Below the pieces are notes generated by a model. It saw only the letters and a program-made list of their open reading frames with translations. It was not told the origin of the DNA and searched no databases. This document shows positions 35,719 through 45,252 of a stretch of 64,000 bases of DNA, one piece after another (positions within the stretch are counted from its first letter, which is position 1; every line of letters starts with the position of its first letter). Made by a program: the position numbers and the translations under genes. This stretch comes from Furcasterigmium furcatum (Eukaryota > Ascomycota > Sordariomycetes > Glomerellales > Plectosphaerellaceae), in the NCBI GenBank assembly GCA_001599815.1, contig BCIA01000003.1:2852001-2916000 (forward strand), written 5' to 3'.

Positions 35719-38121
35719 ATGGCTCCCGAAGAATATCCCACTCGACCCCCTTTCCGCATCGAGGAAGACGAAATCACCGGCTATGTTGATCCGTGGGTGG
35801 TCTCTCCCGGCGATGAGGCAAATGTTAAGGTATGAATGAGGCAGATAACCGTGACTCTCATGCAAATGTCGCTGACATGTCCTGCCAGATTTCTTCCACT
35901 CGTCCCAATCTGAAGTATCGACTTGTCCGACTCCTTCAAGGGCTGGATGTTGAACATGCCCCGACGCCGGCCTCCGAGGTCATTGAGCATGGACCGAGCA
36001 GCGAACTCAAGGGTCGCTTCCAAGCCGCACACCCCGGATCTTATGCCCGGGTAGACGGATGGGCACGTGAGCCTCTCCTTAAGAAGGCCGATGGCCTCGA
36101 GCTCACCTTCTACGCCCAACCTTGGATGCTGAACGCCCCTTATGTCCAATCCCTCGTGGCCACTTTTGATGCAAAGACCGCCTCTGGCTTCAGTGTCCTT
36201 CTCGATACGCAGAACAACCTTGTGGTCTGGATTGGCACAGCGTCCGGGGTCGAGACGATCAAGTTTGCGTCAGGCTTCCGTGAGCAGAGATGGTTCCATG
36301 CTCGTCTAGTGGTGACTGGCAGGGATGTAGAGATCAACATCACCCATCTCCAATCCGACAACGAGGCCACCCCGTCGCCGACTCGTTTTCATACCACCCT
36401 GTCCGCCCAGCCCAAGTTGTCGTCCGAAATCCCCCTTCTCTTCGCTGCCTCCTATGCCAGTACACCCACAACCGCTTCCGAGCTGCCCATTCACTTCTTC
36501 AACGGTAGGATAGACGGCCCAAATCTGGAAGCTCTTGGCCCCCGCCCCTGGACCATCGCCAAGTACGATTTCTCCAATGGCATTGACACCGACGAGATCT
36601 TTGACCAAGGCGGCTCCGGCTTGCACGGCGTCCTAGTGAATGCCCCGACACGGGCTGTCCGCGGCCATGACTATGACCACAAGCTCATCGGAGTGCCCTG
36701 GAAGCACGCCACCTACGGCTTCGGCGCGATCCATTTCCATGACGACGATTTGGATGACGCCGCCTGGGAGACCGACTTCACCTTCACCGTGCCAAAGGAT
36801 CTCCGCTCCGGCGCGTACGCGATCGAGGTGAACGACACCGAGTCCGACCTCAAGGACTCTGTCGTCTTCTTCGTGCGCCCAAAGGAGGTTCGCCCTCAGG
36901 CGAAAATCGCGTTTGTCTTCTCCACCTTCACCTACCTTGCCTATGCCAACGAGCATATGTACGACGAGACCAAGTCGACGCACATTTCTTTCCCCGAGGG
37001 CGTTCAGCTCGTCGCCTCGGACAACTATTACAAGATGGTCCGTCGCAGCGATTTGGGTCTTGCGATCTACGACCTGCACAGCGACGGCTCCGGCGTCGTG
37101 TACAGCACCACCAAGAGGCCCATCCTCAACGTCAGGCCGGATTACATCCACTGGGGCTTCCAGCGCCCGCGCGAGTTCTCCGCCGATCTTTTGATGGTTG
37201 GCTTCCTGGAAAAGCTCTTCGGCGATGGATACGATATCCTGACAGACCACGATCTTCACCTTCGTGGCCCAGGCGCCCTCTCCTCCTACGACGTTGTCAT
37301 TTCCGGCTCTCATCCCGAGTATCCCTCCATGGAGTCCCTGGACGCCTACGAGCAGTTCAGCCGCAACGGAGGGTCTCTCGTCTATGCCGGTGGCAACGGC
37401 TTCTACTGGCGATCGGTGACGGACCACAAGCGCCCTCACCGCATGGAGGTCCGCCGTGCCGACGTCGGTGCTCGCACGCACGAGCTCCCTGCCGGCGAGC
37501 GCTACCACGCTCTGAACGGAGAGCTGGGCGGTCTCTGGCGGTCTCTCGGCCGCGCGCCCAATCTTCTCTGGGGCATCGGAAGCTGCGCCTCTGGCAAGGG
37601 TGACGGCCGTCCCTTCATCCCAGCCAAGGAGGCGCTCAACGATGCTTCGCTTGCTTGGTTCTGGAAAGGCCTGAGCGAGGAGTCGAAGAAGCTTCTAGGC
37701 ACCAAGGGTCTTGCAGGTGGCGCCAGTGGTGATGAGCTCGATCGCTTGGACGTCGGTATCGGGAGCCCGCACAATGCGATTCTCCTGGCACGCAGCGAGC
37801 GTCATGATGACCACTTCATGCTGTTCAACGAAGAACGTAAGTACCGTGATCCACCCTTTCAGAAGTCTGAAGCCCGCTGACACCCCTGCTGTGATATTCC
37901 CTATGATCGGAACTCTGGGTTCGACTTCTACACTAGTCAGGAGTGACATGGTTTACTACGAGACGAACGGTGGCGGCTCCGTCTTCAGCGTCGGCAGTAT
38001 CAACTGGAACAACTCACTGGCTTGGGATGGCTACAACAATGACATTGCGACTGTCACGGAGAATGTCCTGCGGGAGTTCCTCGCTCGGGGAAAGAAGAGC
38101 CGGGAGGTCAAGCGGGCTTGA
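35719..38121 (+). CDS. N,N-dimethylformamidase large-subunit-like protein (DMFA2_C)
   Basis: Homologue of the bacterial N,N-dimethylformamidase beta subunit, an iron-dependent amidase that splits dimethylformamide to dimethylamine and formate. Exons 35719-35829, 35889-37836 and 37937-38121 give 747 residues, close to the bacterial large subunit (about 760). The N-terminal half has a beta-rich lectin/LamG-like part (about 80-260). The C-terminal half is the family catalytic region, with FVFSTFTYLAYANEHMYD, Y-I-H-W-G-F-Q-R-P, ISGSHPEYPS and Y-A-G-G-N-G-F-Y-W. The last intron has a proximal TAG and a distal CAG acceptor, and only the TAG (exon from 37937) keeps the frame. I see no small alpha subunit gene in the window. 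The true fungal substrate is not known to me; an amide or formamide is inferred. Confidence 0.85.
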
Positions 38122-39090
38122 AAAGTGCTGGTACATCCACTAAAACTCATCAAAGTGCTCAAGTGAACATCTAGGAAAGAAGTGAATACAAATTTTAATC
38201 TACAGCTATCATGGCCGTGCTCCTGCCGTGGATTAAATATTACTACTTCCTAATTAGGCAATACCTTGAGGGCCTCTCACCATCATGACACCACTATAGA
38301 CTTAATACGCTAGTGCCACAAAGTCAGTCCACGAATGCTACCATGTTCCTGGGCCATCCAGGTTTTCCGACTTGGCAAAGGACGAACGAGGAGTGGCGGG
38401 AACAATCATCAGCGTGGGTGCTAGGAACAAGGGGCAACTCAAGTCGTGCCTCCACAAGTCCGACCTTGGCACACCTGGGCCTCGGCTCGGGGTGACTTGG
38501 ACGCAAGCCTGGAGGCAGTAAAGTATCTAGGCGCCGATGCTTCGGTGGTTCACTTGATTTCATTCCACTCAAATTGATTTTCTTTGAAGGGTCTCAACAC
38601 CACGGGACGAACATGGCTACTACTCCCAGGCTACAGTCCACCTTGCGCTACGACGAGCGTCCTGTCTATACAGTTTCCAATGGCCAAGATCAGGCAGGCC
38701 AAACATGTTGTGAAGACTACTCTATGTATAGTAAAATTGCCCTCAAAAAAATTGCTGCCTCGAATCTTTCATTAAAACAGCATCCTAGATAGGGATGAAG
38801 TGAGGCTTCGGCAGGCATGAATGCAGCCACCAAGGCGACGATCCGATGGGCCAAAAGGCGCCTCCAGCCCGCCTAAAGCACAGTCATGTGCTGACACTTC
38901 GCTCTGCTCTTTAAGGATGATCTGGATGGGGGATGGTACTCAGGATTCGGGGGGCCAGTCAACAGCTCGAAAAGTTCCAGTCTTCATCGAACCATTGCAA
39001 ATCCAGAGAGTGGATGACGCGTGGATAGGTTTGTTGCGACTTGGAATACATCCATATTCTTGCGTCCCCATTTCCAGCCGGGCAAAGGGC
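38122..39090. other. Intergenic between convergent genes
   Basis: Nearly 1 kb between the DMFase-like and MFS 3' ends. It has AT-richer patches near 38.2 kb and 38.7 kb and small frames without domain content. No gene is called. Confidence 0.5.
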
Positions 39091-41500
39091 TTAGCCAGAG
39101 TAGCGAAAGTGCTTGTTCTGGGTGTCGGTCTGATCTCTGTAGCGCGAGCAGTTAGCCACCTATGATGAGTTACCAGCAATTTTGAGACTGCCATACCTGA
39201 GGCCGGAGAATACATCCGTGTTGGCTTCGCCAGTGGCGTACTCGGGGTTCGTCTGTGCCAGTCTGTCCCTGCGGGCATTCTCCAGGCGGAATGCCGACCA
39301 GGTACCCAGAGAAAGGGCGATGTAAACAGAGAGGAACCTGGTGCAAAGGTCAGCGGTCGGTTTCATGGGCCTAAGGACGGACTGGGAATCACGTACACCA
39401 AGACAAACGTCAAGCCAGTATGGTACCGCGGGCTCTCCGCCCCGAGGAAGGTCTGAGGCGTGATGATGTTCGTGATGCAGTACAGGAAGAACGCTGTGGC
39501 CGTGACAGTCTGTTTCTTGGTGCAGCCGGCAACGTTGGTGCCGATGACGGACATGACAACCGTATAGTTGACTCCAGAGAAGGAGATCATGATGCAGCCG
39601 GCAAGCTGACGGTTCTGGTACTGGGGCTCAGCAGGCGTCAAGTACAGCACAACGACTCCGGCGAGGGCGACCATGCTGGAGAATGCAGCCAGCGGCTGCT
39701 TGAGGTTCCTAAACCTGCGCGAGAATGTCGGAGGAGCCGAGACGAGGAGTTGCATAACAGCCTGCCAACAGATGAGATTTCATGGTATGGTACTACCAAT
39801 TGAGAGTCAACATACCTGAACAGCAAAGTTAGGCGCAGTAAACAGCTGTGCCTTGAGCGCGGTGTATCCGAAACCCTAAAGTCGCCGAGTAAACATTGGG
39901 ATGTTCCTTTGATAGATCCGACGTCCTCAGAGCTAACTCACCTTGATGATGATTCCGATAAAGTTGGTGGTGACGCTGCCAGTGGCCTGAGAGAAGAACA
40001 TTTGCAGAACCATCATCCAGCTGCGGTAGTCGGTCATCGCGTCTTTGATCTACACGTATTACAAAATAAGCAGGTGGGCACAACTCGAAAATCCCCAGAT
40101 ACGAACCTGATCCCACTTGTAACTCGCTTGAAAACGGAAAAGTTAGTCATTGCTTGATAATGTGCGCGGACTGTAGTTTGGGCAGAATACTTACTGTTCT
40201 TGATGCCGAGCTGGTCTTGGGAGACACGGTGAACAGCGATGGCCTTTTCTCGGTCGTTGAGCCACGAGACTGAGACAGGGGAGTCTGGCATGAAGAAGTA
40301 CTGTCACATCGTTAGAATTAGCTCGGTTCGCAAAGACTAATCCTGGTCTCAGCACACCAGTAGGACACCCGTGACGCAGCTGAGCAGGCCGAGAAGCAGG
40401 AAGATCAGCCGCCACGGCGATAACGCTCCTTCGGTGACGTGTCCAAGGCCTAAATCGATGAACAGATTAACACCTCACCAACACATGGGAGACGAAGAAA
40501 TCAGGTCATGCGTACCCCAGTAGATAATCAGGAATGGAACAGGGAGTGCGCCGTTGGTGACGGTCCACAAGCCGAAGCGGAACGGCTGCTCACGCTGAGT
40601 GTACCTATCCATGGGTTAGACGTATTCAGGAGACCATAGCTGCCTGCGCTGTACATACCACATGGTAGTGCTATAGGAATCTTCGTCAGCAAACTATGGG
40701 CGTTTGGATGGAAAACTGTTCAGTGGCTTCTTACATGAGGAGGAGACCGGGAACAAGGCAAGATTCGAAAAGGCTGGGCAGAGTCAGCAACCCAAGATTC
40801 ACCAGAGGCTGCTCAGGTTAGTTAAAACACACCCAAGAAGAAACCTAAGCACGAGAAGCCCGGCATAATTCTGTACGCCTATGCACCCGACAAGTGTGCA
40901 TCCCCAGACAAAGAAGTTGGCGCCAATGTATTGTCCGGCGTGGAAATACTGTAGCCCACGACCGGACAGGAAGGAGCCCGCGAGATATCCAAAGTAGAAA
41001 ATCTGTTGGCGGCAGGTTAGCGATCAATCAAGGGACTGACGTCTTTTGCAGGGTCCTTCGTACCGAAACTGCCCATGAGTATTGATCGCCAACGAGGCCG
41101 AGATCATCTCGGAGGCCGTATGTAGCGGCCGCTCCCAGTCCAGACTGTTCCCTTAGGTCAGTGTCTGTTTATCTGCGCGCCTCGGACATACTATCGAACC
41201 TTGTCAACAAATTGGAGCCCGCAGGCCCAGGCGGCCAACGGAATAATGTGCCAGTCGATCTTCCGGAGGACGCGTTTGGCCTCTATGTTTCTCGTCAACG
41301 AAAAGAACAGGGGACCAGAGGAAGGATGGACAGTAAAAGCGCTCACCTTCTTCGGTGTATTCGATATCGCCTTCTCCTCCCAGGACCTGCGCACCGACGT
41401 CGAGTTCCTTCGTGGCGGTAAGATCCTTCGAGGGGCCCAGGTCGTCCTCAAGGTGGTGGGGTGGTGGCGCGGCCACCTCGGGGTCTTGCTCAGGCTTCAT
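39091..41500 (-). CDS. MFS transporter, anion:cation symporter (allantoate/TNA1-like), 15 exons
   Basis: Twelve-helix uptake carrier of the Dal5/Tna1 family, which imports anions such as allantoate, nicotinate or pantothenate with protons. Fifteen exons (41500-41347, 41282-41200, 41144-41064, 41002-40833, 40773-40735, 40670-40659, 40604-40516, 40449-40358, 40300-40195, 40126-40107, 40049-39942, 39875-39816, 39761-39397, 39337-39197, 39136-39091) give 521 residues. Family motifs appear only in this joined form: RKIDWHIIPLA, A-T-Y-G-L-R-D-D-L, RFLLGLFESCLVPG, TTMWYTQREQPFRFG and N-V-A-G-C-T-K-K. Two exons are tiny, 12 nt (40670-40659) and 20 nt (40126-40107). The second intron uses the weak donor GTTCGA. 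The gene is convergent with the DMFase-like gene. Confidence 0.9.
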
Positions 41501-43461
41501 CTTGACGGGTTGGAAATGATAAGCAATATAGGTTCAGGTTCAGGGGGAGTCGTCGCTAGCTCAGGGAGAGGAGTGTATCTGATCGAGGATGAGAACGTCG
41601 TCGTTTTCTGGGAGGATGGTCACAGATATGTATACTTACTCGCCGCACGCTAGCCGGAGGTTTTAGACGCGCCGCTCGCCTTGCAAGTCCGTCAACCCAC
41701 AAGACGGCAGTACCAAAGGCGGAGGAGGTCTGGGGTTCACCGGGTCCGGGGTCGCCCCATGCTAGCTGTCTGGGGATGAGCAAGGCCTCGAGGGTCAAGA
41801 CTCAGGACTCAGGAACGAGTCTGGGGATAAACATTCTCGCACCCCACGGGGTCACAGTGAGGCTCATGCCCAACGAAACTCTGAACACTTCAACCAAGCC
41901 CTTGCCACACTGGTGGTTGGTCCCGTCGAACACAGCCCGGGTCTCCGCAACGCTGGCACCATCATCAGCCGCCGGCCCCTCTCGCCAGCTCAATTTCCAC
42001 GTCCACATCGCCTCCTAACCTATTTCGAAGTAATTAGTACTCCACTTTTTCACCGCTTTTCCCCAGACACTTTCACTGCCATGGACCGATCGTCTCCCTC
42101 CTCGAAACGGTCGATGTCGTCGAATTGAAGGCGGCCATGTGGTGCCCCGACTTTGTCGCTGCGGCCGTCAGCCTTCCACTCAAGACGGCCATCATTTCTT
42201 TCCTCAACCGGATGAATGATGAAGCGAAAGTACTGGGCGCCGTCAAACCACCTCGTTTCACTGCAAACATGGAGCCAACACGGACTGGAAAGGCATGACT
42301 AGTTGCATCCACGGATCCTCGACAATTGGGCCCGGTAACTGTGGCACGAGTCGGCCTAGCACTGGGTAATTACAGGGGTCCTGAGTCGTGTCCCTGCCTA
42401 TGCCTTGGTTGCAAACATGCTCGGTGCCGCCGCCCGATTCTGGGCTGGTGGCCCTGGAGCTTGCCATGCTCAGCTAGGTCGATCGGGCACGGAGTCTCGG
42501 TGGGCTTCCCCTCACATCATCGTCAACACCATTCGCAACTCGATGCCAGAAGTCCCAGGGCTTCAAGGAGAACATTTGAGTGGGAAATACTTCATCCCTA
42601 ACTCCAGTCTTCCATCGGTCAAGCGGCGGCGATGAGACCGGCCGGCGAATCCTCCGCGGCATGGGTACGCTTTGACCCGGAGACACCGATCTCTTAATCG
42701 CTACCAAGAAATGCGGGTGGAAGACTGCGTCTATTTTGGATCCTCATGACATATCAAGCAACCCATCAGAGCATTCTTTGGACCGGTGCAGATGCCATCC
42801 GTCTCCTGTCGATGGAGGTCTCTGCGGTTCTGGTCCAGGACGCTGCCGATAGAAAAACGGGATATTTTGTTTCTAGACAGTCAATCCATCTCATGCACAC
42901 ACACTCCCCCGGAGTAGTGTTCTACCGCGGCCCCTGACCACACACTTGCGCCTCAGCCCCGTGAATGACAACGCTCATCTGACTATTTGCACGTTCTTCT
43001 GTGGCTCGTCTCGAACTCTTGATGAGGCCTAGCATATGCAGGATAGATGATCACGCTTTAGGCGCGCTATTCCATGTTGGGGAGGTCAATTGCAGGGCAT
43101 TCGGGAGGATCTCCGCGGAACTAGTTCTGGCAGCCGAGAGAGTTGTTGCAATCTTCAAGCAGTTAAATCGACCGGATCAACATTCTGGATATCGATTCAT
43201 CCAAATGTGCAAGTACGCGTACCATGGCGATTCTTGACTCGGCGTGGTAAACACGCAGCGGTAAAACTTTCTGCAGGGTTCGGGTCGTCTTTGCCCATCA
43301 TCATTACGGACTTTCAAGTGTAAGGATACCAGCCAGTTCAATGTCATGGGCTACGAGTCCGGCCTTGCCCGGAAGATGGTCATCGACCAAAATTCTGCCG
43401 CCAATTCTTTCTTGATGTCGTTGTAAGAACTTGGCCAGGGTGTTTCTGGGAGCCGTAACAC
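41501..43461. other. Gene-poor spacer with an unexplained open frame
   Basis: About 2 kb. A plus-strand frame from about 42067 to the TGA at 42298 has protein-like composition (two hydrophobic helices, acidic and basic residues), and another frame runs 42405-42635. Neither has a good start, splice pattern or known motif. They may be decayed coding sequence. Confidence 0.4.
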
Positions 43462-44831
43462 ATGGAATCCTGCAAGTTGTCTGTTTTGGGTACATTGCTC
43501 AATATGAACAGGTTCCCGACCCTGCTGCGCTCTATCTTCATCTTGGAGGATTCGAAAAGCAAGATTTCCACGACTACAGACAGGGAATATGGTGACAGAA
43601 CCAAGGATCATTCTGGAAGAGCACCGGAGACAAAATTCTCGGGATATCCCAAGGCAGACCGCAGCACCACGCAAGCAAAATCAGATGCTCCTGAGGCCAA
43701 TATCGATGCCGTCAAGAGACATGGCTACTTGTTCGGTACCAAAATCGCAAGCTCTTACTCGCCCTTGATTCACGGCATTATCTACCAAGAACTCGGCTTG
43801 CACTGGGGTTTTTACCGGCTTGATTCAGATGACGTCCTAGGATTCCTGAATCTCACCAAGGACGCCAGATTCTATGGTAAGCGACATCTCATTTTCTGTC
43901 TTTTCTCAGCGTTCACTTTGAGTTGGCCGTCCCACCGCAAGCCAGCACGTCTATTGTTGGTTTTACGCCCGGCCATGAATCCAAGATTACTAACACTTCC
44001 CAGGAGCAGCAGTAACAATGCCAAACAAGATCGCCATCCTGCCTCACCTCGACCATGTCAGTACAGAATTTCGTTCGGTCGGCGCTTGCAACACGGTCTA
44101 TATACGTCATAGAGAGGATGGTACAAGGATTCTTTGCGGAACCAACACGGACATCGTGGGCGTTCGGGAGTCATTCGTCCGAAACGTCTATGAGCCGGAA
44201 GCCGTGTACCATGGCAAGCCTGCTGTGGTGATCGGTGGAGGGGGCGCAGCCCGATCCGCCGTCTATGCATTGCGACACTGGCTTCACGTAACGGATATAT
44301 ACATCGTATGTCGTGGCGATGGTGAGGCACGGACTCTTTGTGAGGAATGCGAGAAGAATGGGTATGGGCAGGGACTGCAGCACATGGCAACAGTCCAACA
44401 GGCCGAAGCCGCCATGCCCGCGGGGGCTATTGTCGCCTGTGTACCTGATTTCCCTCCCACGACAGACGGGAGAAGCTGGCAAGAAGGATCATCGAGACGA
44501 TTCTGAACAAGAATGGTCCAAGGGGCGTGATGCTGGAGATATGCTCCAACCCATCACCGTACACCCAGCTCGGTAAGTTGGCGGAGAAGGCGGGATGGCA
44601 GGTCATTCTGGGAAATGAAGCCCTTCTTTGGCAGGGCTAGAACAGGTAAGGTTCATCTTCAGGCCGCCGACACTACTAAATAAACTTGCGCTGGTTCGTC
44701 CGGTTCTGTACATTCGCTAACTTCAAATTTCATTACAGCAACGATACTGGACCGGCAAGACTATAGAGGAGCTGCCAATCAATATGCTTCAAGTAGCTAC
44801 AGCCGCCAGGCTTGCTCAGACGACTGCATAG
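43462..44831 (+). pseudogene. Shikimate/quinate 5-dehydrogenase-like gene, broken by two frameshifts
   Basis: The intact relative would reduce 3-dehydroshikimate or oxidise quinate with NAD(P). Three segments (43462-43876, 44004-44645, 44739-44831) encode recognisable family sequence. The substrate half has Y-L-F-G-T-K-I-A-S-S-Y-S-P-L-I-H, then G-A-A-V-T-M-P-N-K with the catalytic Lys, G-A-C-N-T and G-T-N-T-D. The nucleotide-binding half has V-I-G-G-G-G-A-A-R-S-A. Reading then shifts by one base in the GGG at 44468-44470, and continues in another frame with family sequence (E-I-C-S-N-P-S-P-Y-T). A second one-base loss at about 44637 turns the expected G-L-E-Q into a TAG stop before the final R-Y-W-T-G segment. 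Either the gene is dead or the assembly has two indels. The first 85 residues are not family-like, so the true start is unsure. Confidence 0.82.
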
Positions 44832-45252
44832 CATCGCGGTAGCCTTCATGACATGTGGCCGACGATGCCTGAGCTCTACAATACTCTTTTACACCTTTCT
44901 CCAGCCGCGGATGACTTACTTACCTTTATACAGTAGTAGGTAGTATGCAATAAGAGCCCAAAAAGGAAGGGGCGTAACTGGTTCCTCCCAGAACCTCAAC
45001 TCCCACATGTCAACCCTCACCTACCCAACTTCCTCTCCTTCTCAATTCAGTCCTCAACCTCATCTTTTCCACGCATATTATCGCCTATATCTCGACACCC
45101 GCACCTTGCGGCGCGAATCCGAGCCGAGATTCGTGATCAGCGAGTCCTCAAGTATCGGTTGCGCGATTTTGACCACTTTCCCGTGACTTTTTCGCACTTT
45201 CCCTGTCCGCGACTTCACTCCAGACTGCTAACATCGTCGCGACACCAGGTTC
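44832..45252. other. Promoter and leader of the orphan gene
   Basis: 421 bp. The last 250 bp before the ATG are C/T-rich, a common fungal promoter and leader feature. No gene seen. Confidence 0.5.
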
